A stretch of 31,149 nucleotides of DNA, taken from the NCBI GenBank assembly GCA_014465955.1, contig JACTVT010000022.1, forward strand, positions 1-31,149. The letters run 5' to 3'. Each line of letters starts with the position of its first letter. The stretch's first letter is position 1. Made by a program: the position numbers and the translations under genes. Shown here in pieces: positions 9,063 through 18,222 of the stretch. Source of the DNA: Eubacterium sp. Its GTDB lineage: Bacteria; Bacillota; Clostridia; Oscillospirales; Acutalibacteraceae. The notes below the pieces were generated by a model, which was given only the letters and a program-made list of their open reading frames with translations, made no database searches and was not told the DNA's origin.

Positions 9063-12000
9063 ATGAAGTCAAACACTTTTAGCAAAAAACTGATTTCGGT
9101 TTTTCTCGCTGTATTAATGGCTTTCTCTTGCCTTTCAGGTGTAATGAGCGCAAATGCTGCTAACTCAGCTGACGTTGATGAATCATTATATGATGATAAA
9201 CTTGCTTATAACTTCCTCGGTTGGGTAGATGCAACAGACGATCAGGTTCTTGATGCACTTCTTGATTTCGCTGATGATATGCTTTCTGAAAATCTTGGCA
9301 CTGCAAAGGGCTTTATGGATATTCAGGTAGGTACTCTCAACTACGATTTAACAAGTGTTAACGGACTTCTTTCCACAATTGAAAATGTAAGAGTTATTCT
9401 TGCTGATAACGATAATTTGCTTGATGGTACAACAGAATCTTTAAACCTTGCCGGCCAATACAGAACTTATTATTCAACCGGCGGCGGTTCAGGTTTCTTT
9501 ACCAACAATCAGCTTATGACTCGAGAAAACTCTACTTCAAAAGAAATTGTACGCGGTCTTTTCAACATTCTTTATATGAATTCTAATACATTTGCATATA
9601 GAAGTCATAACGGTAATACTTCAGGTACAAAAGAAGGCGGCGATACTTTCCAGCAGGTTTTCAACGGCAAATTGGCTCTCGGCGCTCTTGAACCTGCAAT
9701 TATTTCAATTGTTAAGGGTGTTGCTCCAGATCTTGTAGTTACTGAAAATAATGTTTACGGTATTATCGGCGGTTTGCTCGGTATGCCGGCAGGTTTCCAG
9801 AAAGATTTGGTTAACAACCTGGCTGTTTTCATCTTAAATAAGTATGTTGCTAACAACTATGCTAATCAGGGTATGATTAACACAATTGATACAAGCGGCA
9901 CAACTTATTACTTCAAAGATGGTGACAAGAGACTTTCACTTGAACAGTGGGCTCTTGATGCAGTTAATAAATGTGTTCTCAATACACTTATAGGCGCTGA
10001 CGGAGAATATATTTTCAAAGACAGCGGATTTACACTTGATGTAAATGACAATGCTTATGGTGCTATTTACGGTGCATTTGTTCCGTTATTCAAGCATACA
10101 CTTCTTCCGCTTTTCTCAACAATCAGCCTTGATTTCAACTTTGTAACTCACTTTACAAAGATGTATTACGGTTACTTGCATGAACTTTATGATATTAAAG
10201 ATGCTGAAGGCAATGTAACAGGTACAACAATTGATGCTTCCGATGCTGCAAAACTTGCTTCTTATTGGACAGCTGACGGAATTAATGCTTGGATTGCTGC
10301 TGATTATGTAGAAATCGGTAAGTACATCGGTGCTATTCAGACTCCTGAAAGTACAGAAGCAAATAGAATTTACCAGTTCCCTGGTATGGCTGTATTTAAT
10401 GATAAGAATGAAGTTATCGGTCTTGCAGATGGTGTAACCGCTGCTGACGTTAAAGCTGCAATGGTAACTCTTTTCGAGTCACTTGACAGACATAATGAAG
10501 AGATTGATCCTACTCAGCTTTTCTCTAACTTACTTTACAGCCCTGTTGCTGAAGCACTCGGTATTGAAACAGGTGTACTTAACCTTAATCTTAAAGATTA
10601 CTATCTCACAGGCAATAATATTGCTAACTTCTTCAATTTCGGCGTATTTACCGAAAACGGCAATATCAAGAGTGACGCTTATGCAGTTATTGTTGAAATG
10701 CTCCGTTTCCTCTTCCCGAAATTTGATAACTGGGCTCCTGCAGCAGGAGATCAGCAGGATATTAATAATATCGTAAGCGAAGTTATTGCAAGTGCAGGCA
10801 ATCTTATCAAGTATGTTGGTGACAGTATTTCTCCTGCAATCTTTGCAGGTGTTGATACGATTACCGAAGATAATCTTGAAACTGCAATTCTTCCGTTCAT
10901 CAGAGCAATCATGGGTGAAATTGATATCACAAAGCAGATTCACGCATCAGAATGGGAAAAGTGCGACGATCTTGAAGATATGCTTTACGTTGCTCTTACA
11001 GAGTATCTTAAGTATAGCATGCCGCAGTATGACTACACCTGCCTTGTTGACGAGGTAGACGGTCATTACAACGCAACTATTGAAAAGATGCTTCCTATGG
11101 CTCGTGACGCTCTGGCTTATGTAATGCAGACATCAGTTCCGCTTACAACAGACGGTTCAGATAACATCAACTACAGATGGGATGTATTTGAAAAGGGCGG
11201 CACAGAGAACGGTAGACTCAGAGATGAGAGTTACACAGCATTTGATATGCTTAACTCACTTGTTGTATACTATGCAACACAGTCAGGTATTGCTTCTCTT
11301 CTCAATGTTACCAATTACACTGTAAATGGTACAACAGGCAGTCTTGCTGCTTATGATAGTGCTATTACAACCAATAACACAATCTTCCAGAACATTGATA
11401 TTATCGTTAAGAAGTTATTACCATTTGTTGCTAAATGGCTCGGTGTATCTGAAATCAGTTCTGAAGAATTTGTAATGGGCACACTTGTTAACGGTATCCT
11501 CAATATGAGCGAGACCAATACAACAAGATTCGGTCACGGTAAGAAGGGCTTCAGTGCAATTCTTTACAATCTTGTATATATGTTCACTGATTCTTCAATT
11601 ATGCAGGATAAGGCAATTCCTACAGTTTACGGCATCGTTAAAGATCTCTTTGATGTAGTTCTTGGCGCTCGTGATAATAAGGATGAATTCGGCTTTGCAG
11701 GTATTCTTCCTGCAAACACAGGCGTTCAGCCGATTACAGACCTTCTTTCAAGCAGAATCGTTTCAGGCGGTAGCGTAACTCCTATAAGCGGTGCTTGTGA
11801 TTACTCAAGCTACGCAAAAGACGGTTTCATTGGTATTCTTATCGGTCGTATTGCTGAATGTTCAGGTGCCGGTGAACTTCGTACCAAGACCAGAAATTCA
11901 GGATTTGTACAGCCTGATACAGTATTACCGGCTGGTACTACTATTATCAAGATGGCTAACGATATGGCTAACTTTATGCCTATCCTTTCCGACCATCGTT

Positions 12001-13925
12001 TCGTTGCTCCTACAGTAGGTGTTCAGGATAATGTTGTTGAAAACTACTTTACAGGCGATGATCTTGAAAATGTTTATATCAAGGTTCATAACTCTGCTAA
12101 CGGTCTTAATGCCGTTATCTTTGAAAATGGTTCAAGCAACTACAGACAGCTTGACCGTTACTTCATCGAAGTAAAAGATATTAATATTCTTAACGAAAAT
12201 GCAATTGAACCGATTGATATTTCTTCAAGATATGTAAAATCTGCTACTGTAAATGCAGACGGTAACGGCAGTACGGTTTCTTATGTAGGTGATACTAAAA
12301 ACGATCCTACATTAATTGCTCCTAATGATACTGCTTATTATGCAGTTTACGGTGCAATTATGAATGAAGGCGTTGTTACTGCTGAACTTACCTATGATAT
12401 CGTAGATAAGAACGGCAATACAATGTTGAATTATTCAAATCTTAAGACTACCGGTCAGTTCCTTGTTACTTCTGCAGCTTCAACAGCTCAGAGTAAAGTA
12501 ACATTTAATCCTAAGGGTGCTCAGTCTGAAGAACTCGCTGCTAAGATTAAGGCAGAAATTACTGACGACCGTCAGGGCCTTGATGAAACAAACTTCGATA
12601 TCTTTACATATCGTCTTATGGTTAAGGCTGCTCAGAGAGCAGAAAGCCTTGTATACGGCACATATGATCAGGATTTCGTTGTTGATTCATCATCTGATCC
12701 GTTATTCCAGTCAGCAAAGACTTATGATTTCTATGCTGCAAGTGATGTAAATCACGAACATCTTCTTGATACTACAACATTAGCACTCTTCAAGGGTAAT
12801 ATTGAAAGTGGTAAATATGAGGCTCAGGGTATCATATCAGGTGCAGTTGAAGGTACAGATTATGTACTCGGTCACTGGGAACCAAGCGCATCAAGTCTTG
12901 ATGCAGACGGTAATATCATTTATCGTTATGTAACAGATGCTGATGCTGCAACAGTAAATGAAGCAATCCGTGTATACAACCTTTATAAGGCTCAGATTGT
13001 TCACCGTGGTTATGAAGATAACGACCGTGCACTCTTACAGGAACTTCTTTGCGCAACAGGTGATGCTTACAATTATAATTACAATATCGCTAACCTTAAG
13101 ACATATGCAGGTAATGCATTTACTGCTAACTATGTAGCAGACGGTGTAAGCACTGTAACATTCACTGCTGAGAACACAAATGCAGATCCTAAGTATGGTG
13201 TACTTGAGAACGGCGTACTTGTAAATAATGATCCTGAGGCTAAGTATACTGAAGAATCATGGAACAACTATATCAATGCTCTTGCTGCTGCTATTGACGG
13301 AGTTAAAACTGCTCCTACATCTGCAGGCTACAGAGAAGATATGTATGATCCTGATGCTAACTATACACATCAGGTAGTTGATATCAGTGCCCTTCGTACA
13401 AATCTTATGAGAGCAGAAAATGCACTCGAGATTGAAGGTCAGGGTCCTGTTCAGACAGGTCATAGCGTAACTGCTTATATTGGTGCTCTTGCTGCACCTA
13501 CAGATGCTTACGGTACTTATGCTGTAGTAGGCGCAACCGTTACTGTTGATGGCAAATCTGCTTTAACAGATGCTGACGGTAAGTTTACAATTGAAGGTCT
13601 TGCAGACGGTACTTATGAAGCTACAGTAGATTATAAGTACGGCTTTACAAGAACATTTACTGTTGTTGTTGCCGGCGCAGATGTTGTTTCTGACATTAAG
13701 GTTGGTATCGTTGGATGCGATATCAGCGGTGATAAAGTTGTAAATAACGGTGACTATAGTATCTACAAGAAGTTTGTAGGTGTTAATAGTTTGAATTCAA
13801 GATTTGTTGTTGAATACGACTTTAACCGTGATAATGTAATTAATAATGGTGACTATGCAGTCTATAAGAAGTTTATTGGTAAGAACTTCCAGAACATGAC
13901 GTATACAGATACTGTTATCCAATAA
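9063..13925 (+). CDS. Giant secreted dockerin protein (1620 aa)
   Basis: A Sec signal ends near SANA-AN at about residue 33; a modest SD (GAGAGG) lies 10 bases before the ATG. Residues 35 to about 1040 are Leu/Ile-rich helices reminiscent of the divergent neighbour (for example an AILPF segment and a W-containing acidic turn). Residues about 1050-1170 look like beta-sandwich. Residues 1394-1456 match a FIVAR-type helical hairpin (YTEESW start, ENAL end). Residues 1467-1551 form a carboxypeptidase-regulatory-like (Ig-like) domain. Residues 1552-1620 form a type I-like dockerin with two 12-residue calcium loops, DISGDKVVNNGD and DFNRDNVINNGD. Dockerins bind cohesins, so the protein probably docks to a scaffold or the cell surface. 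No catalytic domain is recognisable. It heads a run of three secreted genes; a role as structural or adhesive component is inference. Confidence 0.9.
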   Translation: MKSNTFSKKLISVFLAVLMAFSCLSGVMSANAANSADVDESLYDDKLAYNFLGWVDATDDQVLDALLDFADDMLSENLGTAKGFMDIQVGTLNYDLTSVNGLLSTIENVRVILADNDNLLDGTTESLNLAGQYRTYYSTGGGSGFFTNNQLMTRENSTSKEIVRGLFNILYMNSNTFAYRSHNGNTSGTKEGGDTFQQVFNGKLALGALEPAIISIVKGVAPDLVVTENNVYGIIGGLLGMPAGFQKDLVNNLAVFILNKYVANNYANQGMINTIDTSGTTYYFKDGDKRLSLEQWALDAVNKCVLNTLIGADGEYIFKDSGFTLDVNDNAYGAIYGAFVPLFKHTLLPLFSTISLDFNFVTHFTKMYYGYLHELYDIKDAEGNVTGTTIDASDAAKLASYWTADGINAWIAADYVEIGKYIGAIQTPESTEANRIYQFPGMAVFNDKNEVIGLADGVTAADVKAAMVTLFESLDRHNEEIDPTQLFSNLLYSPVAEALGIETGVLNLNLKDYYLTGNNIANFFNFGVFTENGNIKSDAYAVIVEMLRFLFPKFDNWAPAAGDQQDINNIVSEVIASAGNLIKYVGDSISPAIFAGVDTITEDNLETAILPFIRAIMGEIDITKQIHASEWEKCDDLEDMLYVALTEYLKYSMPQYDYTCLVDEVDGHYNATIEKMLPMARDALAYVMQTSVPLTTDGSDNINYRWDVFEKGGTENGRLRDESYTAFDMLNSLVVYYATQSGIASLLNVTNYTVNGTTGSLAAYDSAITTNNTIFQNIDIIVKKLLPFVAKWLGVSEISSEEFVMGTLVNGILNMSETNTTRFGHGKKGFSAILYNLVYMFTDSSIMQDKAIPTVYGIVKDLFDVVLGARDNKDEFGFAGILPANTGVQPITDLLSSRIVSGGSVTPISGACDYSSYAKDGFIGILIGRIAECSGAGELRTKTRNSGFVQPDTVLPAGTTIIKMANDMANFMPILSDHRFVAPTVGVQDNVVENYFTGDDLENVYIKVHNSANGLNAVIFENGSSNYRQLDRYFIEVKDINILNENAIEPIDISSRYVKSATVNADGNGSTVSYVGDTKNDPTLIAPNDTAYYAVYGAIMNEGVVTAELTYDIVDKNGNTMLNYSNLKTTGQFLVTSAASTAQSKVTFNPKGAQSEELAAKIKAEITDDRQGLDETNFDIFTYRLMVKAAQRAESLVYGTYDQDFVVDSSSDPLFQSAKTYDFYAASDVNHEHLLDTTTLALFKGNIESGKYEAQGIISGAVEGTDYVLGHWEPSASSLDADGNIIYRYVTDADAATVNEAIRVYNLYKAQIVHRGYEDNDRALLQELLCATGDAYNYNYNIANLKTYAGNAFTANYVADGVSTVTFTAENTNADPKYGVLENGVLVNNDPEAKYTEESWNNYINALAAAIDGVKTAPTSAGYREDMYDPDANYTHQVVDISALRTNLMRAENALEIEGQGPVQTGHSVTAYIGALAAPTDAYGTYAVVGATVTVDGKSALTDADGKFTIEGLADGTYEATVDYKYGFTRTFTVVVAGADVVSDIKVGIVGCDISGDKVVNNGDYSIYKKFVGVNSLNSRFVVEYDFNRDNVINNGDYAVYKKFIGKNFQNMTYTDTVIQ

Positions 13926-15128
13926 GTTGTAGAATTAATTGTTAAAAAGTCCTGCAGATGGGAGTAAAATTCGGTCTGCAGGCAAATTCTTAAATTTTTT
14001 CGAAAAAATTTAAATTAAAAGAAAGGAGACGGAATTATGAAAAAAAGTTTTTCGGTATATTTTTCTGTTTTCCTGATTTTAATTGTTTCTTTATTCAGTT
14101 TTCCGTTATCTGCTTTTGCAGAAAACGAAGAAAAATCAAGCCCGTATCTTTATGCAGAATATTTTGCTGAAGACGGCAAAAGAGCGGACGGTAATATATT
14201 ATCTTCCGGCAATTATAAAATGCAGTTTGTATTAGAAGGAGTATCTTCACTTTCTGAAATGGAATTTACTGCAAATTACGGTTCAGAAGTAGTTTTTAAT
14301 AACTTTTCTACTATTGCAGATAATGATACGTCTGTTAATGCACTTTGCAGAATTGAAAATAATAATCTCATTTTGTGTTTTGTTTCACTTAATGATGATT
14401 ATACTGAAGTTAATTCGGATGGCACCGTTTTGTTTACAGCGGATATAACTGTTAATTCTGACAGTATTGTAGATATGAAACAAGTTGTGCCGGTTTCAAC
14501 AGATCCGAATTTCTTTTTCTTAGAAACAAATTACGGTGATATTGATAAATCATCAGTTCCTTATTCCTATAATTGTTATGGTTTGGGTGAAAATTCAGAG
14601 TATTCTTTTTCGGGAACGGTAACAACTATGGTTTGTGATTTATCATCTGAGCTTCCAACAGCTCATTCGGTTTCAGCATATATCGGTGCTTTGGCAAAAC
14701 CTACAGATTCATTTGGCACTTATCCTGTTTCAGGGGCAGTAGTAACTGCAGGCGGAATGACTTCTGTTACAGATAGCAATGGTCAGTTTGTTATTGATGG
14801 TTTGATTCCGGGCACTTATGAAGCAACTGTAACCTACAAATATGGTTTAACGCGTAATTTTACCATTGTTGTATCGGATTCAGATATTAAGTCTGATATA
14901 ATGGTGGGTATAGTCAGTTGTGATCTTAGCGAAGATAAGGTTATAAATAACGGAGATTATAGTTTATATAAAAAATATATAGGTGTAAATAATCAAAGTG
15001 ACAGATATATTCTTGGTTATGATTTTAATGTTGATGGTGTAATTAATAATGGTGATTATGCTATTTATAAGAAGTTTATAGGTAAGAATATTCAAAATAT
15101 GATATATGATGAAACAATAATAAAAAAC
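13461..15128 (+). repeat. Duplicated C-terminal module: regulatory-like domain plus dockerin (13461-13922 and 14664-15128)
   Basis: The last 154 residues of the 9063 protein and the last 155 of the 14037 protein align end to end. Both begin HSV(T/S)AYIGALA, share GTYEATV and KYG(F/L)TR blocks, and finish with a symmetric dockerin (NNGDY, YKK, IGKN). The feature spans both copies; only the two quoted intervals belong to the repeat. Confidence 0.9.
13951..14013 (+). promoter_or_regulatory. Two dyads in the 9063-14037 intercistronic gap
   Basis: CCTGCAGA (13951-13958) pairs exactly with TCTGCAGG (13975-13982). It is followed by a perfect 24-base palindrome at 13990-14013 made of T/A runs around a central CG. 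Neither is a classic terminator, because no T run follows the GC-rich stem directly. They may be an mRNA-processing or stability element, or a weak terminator. Confidence 0.5.
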
Positions 15129-15131
15129 TAA
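14037..15131 (+). CDS. Secreted cohesin-like / dockerin protein (364 aa)
   Basis: AAGGAG lies 8 bases before the ATG. A Sec signal (residues 1-28, cleavage after SAFA) leads into a beta-rich domain at about 33-195 whose strand pattern (GNYKMQFVLEGV, then a Y-containing strand, then GTVLFTADITV) resembles cohesin or the related CBM2-type jelly roll. Residues 210-294 are the carboxypeptidase-regulatory-like domain and residues 295-364 the dockerin, with calcium loops DLSEDKVINNGD and DFNVDGVINNGD. The downstream secreted gene starts 18 bases after the stop, so they are co-transcribed. A protein with a cohesin-like head and dockerin tail could act as an adaptor between other dockerin proteins and a scaffold. 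The dockerin call is strong; the cohesin-like call is tentative. Confidence 0.88.
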   Translation: MKKSFSVYFSVFLILIVSLFSFPLSAFAENEEKSSPYLYAEYFAEDGKRADGNILSSGNYKMQFVLEGVSSLSEMEFTANYGSEVVFNNFSTIADNDTSVNALCRIENNNLILCFVSLNDDYTEVNSDGTVLFTADITVNSDSIVDMKQVVPVSTDPNFFFLETNYGDIDKSSVPYSYNCYGLGENSEYSFSGTVTTMVCDLSSELPTAHSVSAYIGALAKPTDSFGTYPVSGAVVTAGGMTSVTDSNGQFVIDGLIPGTYEATVTYKYGLTRNFTIVVSDSDIKSDIMVGIVSCDLSEDKVINNGDYSLYKKYIGVNNQSDRYILGYDFNVDGVINNGDYAIYKKFIGKNIQNMIYDETIIKN

Positions 15132-15149
15132 TCTTTAGGAAGATTTTTT

Positions 15150-17963
15150 ATGAACAAAACATTTAAAAAGGCCTTGGCTGCTATTCTGGCAGTGTTGATG
15201 GTTGCATTTTCCTTACCATTTACTGCATTGGCAGCAGAGCCTGTTGATACAGGCGCTAAAATTCATGTTTTTGCGACAACTTTTGATCAGAAAAATGGAT
15301 ATTTAGGTGCTAGTGCACAGTCATATGATAATCAAAAAGTAAAATTCTATGATCTTAAAAATATGTCTGTTGATGAAGTTATGGCAGATGCAGCATATTC
15401 AAGAGATAAGGGTGTTGCAACTTTTGCATTGGTATTTACTGTAGAAGGTACTAATATCGACCGTTTCTCTTGGATTGCTGACTATGACGGAACTGCAATT
15501 CAGCCGGCATATTGGAGAACTAATGCTGCTGTTAATACTTGGACAGATGGAACTGCTTATGCATCTAAATCATCAGAAAACCTTTATGTTGACGGTATGC
15601 TTGATGTAATGGGTACAACTTCAAAGTTTGAAGAAGACAATGAACTTATTGATGCTATGTATCTTTCTGTTGTTGATGAAGGATATACCTGTGCAGCAAG
15701 TACTGATCTTCTTGATGAAGAAGAAAATGTACTTGGACAGCTTCCGGGCGAACTTGTAGCTGTTCTCGGTTTTGAACTTAAAAAAGACTGTGACCTTACT
15801 CAGGTTATCAAAACTCGTATGACAAGTGACGTAACACTTGTTGATATCGGCGGTCATGTTGACGCTGTTTATGGCGGTGTTGACTGGATGACCGGAGAAA
15901 AGACAGAAGGTTATTTCACAATTCCTGAATTAGGTCTTGCTCCATCAGGTGATCCTCAGCCTACAAAGGATACTTACACTTATACATTTGCTGATGGTTC
16001 TCAGCAGACAGTAGAAGTTGATGCTGGTGCTCAGCCAACTGCTCCTGCTAACACAGCAGCTAAGACAGAGCATATTGCTGATACAGAAACTCATAAAGTA
16101 ACTACTTACTCTTGGGCAGCTGACGGCGACAAGGCATTCAAGGAACAGCCTAATGAAACAACAGCTCCTTGTGACTTTAAAGAAACAGCTCCTGCTGTTG
16201 CTCCTATTCATACTGCTGACGGTACATTAACAGACGGTAAGACTGCTGTTGAAACTTGTGCAGCTTGCGGCTTTGAAAAGGGCGGCGAAGTAGTTAAGGC
16301 TACACATTCATACACTATGACTCATGTTGATGCAACATGTGTTGTTAAAGCACATGATCATTATGTATGTTCAGTATGCGGCGACGCATATGATGATAAC
16401 TTCACAGGCGAACTTGCTGATCATAAGTGGGTACAGACAGGTTCATCTGCAGCTGACTGCCAGACTCCTGGCACAATCGACTACGAATGTGAAGTTTGTC
16501 ACGATACAAAGACAGAAACAGGCGCTTACGGTGCTCACAAGTTAACTGCTCACGAAGCAGTTGCAGCTGACTGCGTAAACGGCGGTAACGATGCTTACTG
16601 GACTTGTGACGTTTGTAACAAGATGTTTGCTGACGCTGAAGGCGCAACAGAAATCACAGAAATCCCTGCAACTCCTGCTAAGGGTCATACCTTAACTGCT
16701 CACGAAGCAGTTGTAGCTGACTGCGTAAACGGCGGTAACGATGCTTACTGGACTTGTGATGTTTGCGGCAAGATGTTCTCAGACGCTGCCGGCACAACAG
16801 AAATCACAGAAATCCCTGCAACTCCTGCAAAGGGTCATACATGGGTAAATGAAGAAGCAATTCCTGCAGATCGTGCTAACGAAGGTAGAGAAGCAGGCAG
16901 ATACTGCACAGAGTGTGATGCAAGAGAAGGCTATGCTGTAATTCCTGCACTCGGTGTTGATATCACAGTTTCAGGTTCATCACTTGGTACTGCTACTGTA
17001 AACGGCGAGGCAGTTGCTAACGCTGTTAAGAACGTTCCTTATGCTCAGAACTATACACTCGTTGCTACTGCTAACGCAGGTGCTAAGTTCGTAGGCTGGA
17101 AAGTTGCTGATAAACTTGTATCTACAGAAGAAACATACACAACAGCTGCTTTCGCAGATATGACATATGTTCCTGTATTTGCTGAAGATACTGCTGATGC
17201 ATTTACAATCACATTTGTTGATGCTTATGATAACGTAGTAACAACTGTTTCAAGCGCAGATCTTCCTCTTTCGGAACTTCCTGCTGCTCCTGAGTTCGCA
17301 GGCGTTACATTTGACGCTTGGTCACTTGATCTTGATGCAGTAAACGCTCTTACAAAGGCAGAAAAAGTAGTTGCTACTTATAAGAACGTTGAAGATAAGA
17401 TTTACACAGTAACTGCTCCTGAAGGATGCACAATTACTGTTAACGGCGAAGCAGTTGCAAGTCCTGCTGCTGCAGCTTACAATGATACTGTAACTGTAAC
17501 ATCTGCAGGTGCACAGGGTTGGTCAGTAAACGGCTCAACAGAAGCTGCTGCTTACGGCGAAACATATACATTCTACTGTGGTTCTGATATTACAGTTGCT
17601 CCTATCGCAGCTGTAGATGCTGTTCCTACAGTTAAGGCTGTAAGCGATAACGCTACAGGCTATCAGGTTAAGTTCCTTGCTACACGTTCAGTTCCTGAAG
17701 GATATACACTTATCGAATCAGGTTTCGTATATGGTAAGGGCATGACTGCTGACGACCTTAAACTCGAAAACGTAGGTAAGGTTGCAGGTAACGGTACTGT
17801 TAAGCAGGCTGTTTGCCAGAATAAGGCTGCAGACGGTCAGTTCGCTCTCACATATGGTGTTAAGAACATGGATGCTGCTGCTTGCGCAGTTGCATATGTA
17901 ATCTGCACAGGTGCTAACGGAACTGTTGTTTACTACAGTGATGCTATGATTCACAGCTATTAA
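15150..17963 (+). CDS. Secreted multidomain surface protein with Cys/His repeats and InlB-like repeats (937 aa)
   Basis: A Sec signal ends near ALA-AE (residue 29); AGGAAG precedes the ATG. Residues about 35-265 form a beta-rich domain that could be a diverged cohesin/CBM-like fold. From about residue 368 to 600 there are repeats with paired C-x-x-C and flanking H (for example CAACG, CSVCG, CEVC, CDVC), a pattern seen in secreted proteins of gut Clostridia. Two 50-residue units at about 465-564 are nearly identical. Residues about 600-820 are InlB/bacterial-repeat-type beta domains (FVGW and similar motifs). The last 115 residues form another beta domain. There is no dockerin, LPXTG or SLH motif, so attachment is unexplained. 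It follows the cohesin-like/dockerin gene in the same operon and may be part of the same surface assembly. Function unknown. Confidence 0.88.
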   Translation: MNKTFKKALAAILAVLMVAFSLPFTALAAEPVDTGAKIHVFATTFDQKNGYLGASAQSYDNQKVKFYDLKNMSVDEVMADAAYSRDKGVATFALVFTVEGTNIDRFSWIADYDGTAIQPAYWRTNAAVNTWTDGTAYASKSSENLYVDGMLDVMGTTSKFEEDNELIDAMYLSVVDEGYTCAASTDLLDEEENVLGQLPGELVAVLGFELKKDCDLTQVIKTRMTSDVTLVDIGGHVDAVYGGVDWMTGEKTEGYFTIPELGLAPSGDPQPTKDTYTYTFADGSQQTVEVDAGAQPTAPANTAAKTEHIADTETHKVTTYSWAADGDKAFKEQPNETTAPCDFKETAPAVAPIHTADGTLTDGKTAVETCAACGFEKGGEVVKATHSYTMTHVDATCVVKAHDHYVCSVCGDAYDDNFTGELADHKWVQTGSSAADCQTPGTIDYECEVCHDTKTETGAYGAHKLTAHEAVAADCVNGGNDAYWTCDVCNKMFADAEGATEITEIPATPAKGHTLTAHEAVVADCVNGGNDAYWTCDVCGKMFSDAAGTTEITEIPATPAKGHTWVNEEAIPADRANEGREAGRYCTECDAREGYAVIPALGVDITVSGSSLGTATVNGEAVANAVKNVPYAQNYTLVATANAGAKFVGWKVADKLVSTEETYTTAAFADMTYVPVFAEDTADAFTITFVDAYDNVVTTVSSADLPLSELPAAPEFAGVTFDAWSLDLDAVNALTKAEKVVATYKNVEDKIYTVTAPEGCTITVNGEAVASPAAAAYNDTVTVTSAGAQGWSVNGSTEAAAYGETYTFYCGSDITVAPIAAVDAVPTVKAVSDNATGYQVKFLATRSVPEGYTLIESGFVYGKGMTADDLKLENVGKVAGNGTVKQAVCQNKAADGQFALTYGVKNMDAAACAVAYVICTGANGTVVYYSDAMIHSY
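16542..16841 (+). repeat. Tandem 150-bp coding repeat (two copies, third diverged)
   Basis: Copies at 16542-16691 and 16692-16841 differ at about 13 positions by eye. Each encodes 50 residues with the DCVNGGNDAYWTCDVC core. A third, much more diverged and shorter unit follows to about 16960. Many of the differences change codons, so the copies have begun to diverge as protein. Confidence 0.9.
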
Positions 17964-17984
17964 TTTTAAATATCAGTAAAATAC

Positions 17985-18013
17985 TTGATTTTTAAAATTA
18001 TTTGTGTTATACT
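17985..18013 (+). promoter_or_regulatory. Promoter of the small YxKP peptide gene
   Basis: TTGATT, 17 bases, TATACT. The expected start (about 18019-18021) coincides with the foot of the hairpin at 18018-18047. Confidence 0.8.
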
Positions 18014-18017
18014 TTTA

Positions 18018-18047
18018 CCATTAGTTGCAGGAAACTGCAGCTAATGG
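18018..18047 (+). promoter_or_regulatory. 5'-end hairpin of the peptide mRNA
   Basis: A 13-bp stem (CCATTAGTTGCAG with CTGCAGCTAATGG, one G-U) closes a GAAA tetraloop. It begins at the predicted transcript start and ends 6 bases before the ribosome site. No T run follows, so it is not a terminator. It may protect the mRNA 5' end, or the DNA dyad may be an operator. Confidence 0.7.
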
Positions 18048-18069
18048 TTCAACGAAGGAGGTTTCTGTA

Positions 18070-18180
18070 ATGAGAGAAACTTACACAAAGCCAATGATGG
18101 ATGTTGAAGAATTTGCCGCTGTTGAAGTTCTTACAGCCGTTTCAGGCGTAATTGAAGAAATTCCGGGAACAGACGACTAA
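18070..18180 (+). CDS. Short peptide (36 aa) with YxKP leader-like motif; candidate RiPP precursor
   Basis: A perfect GAAGGAGG site ends 8 bases before the ATG, the strongest ribosome site in the neighbourhood. The peptide has Y5-T-K-P8 near its start, then an acidic/hydrophobic stretch (DVEEFAAVEVLT at 11-22), then SGVIEEIPGTDD to the end. It has no Cys and no signal peptide. The Y-x-x-P spacing near the N-terminus followed by a Leu resembles leader regions recognised by RRE/PqqD-like proteins in lasso-type peptides, and short KP-containing peptides of this build are common in gut Clostridia. No maturase, protease or transporter lies next to it here. Its own promoter, 5' hairpin and terminator make it a monocistronic, probably highly expressed gene. 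The precursor role is a hypothesis; a free small protein is the alternative. Confidence 0.75.
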   Translation: MRETYTKPMMDVEEFAAVEVLTAVSGVIEEIPGTDD

Positions 18181-18222
18181 TTTTAATTTCTTTATATTAT
18201 AAATCATTGTGCACAAAATGAG

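Noticed and set aside
10530..10943. 137-codon antisense frame inside the dockerin giant
   Set aside because: Shadow of a clearly coding + strand gene; no SD and no recognisable domain.
16542..16841. Possible CRISPR-like direct repeat
   Set aside because: The 150-bp units are in-frame protein repeats without spacers.
18018..18047. Terminator of the 15150-17963 operon
   Set aside because: No T run follows the stem, and it begins at the predicted start of the peptide transcript.
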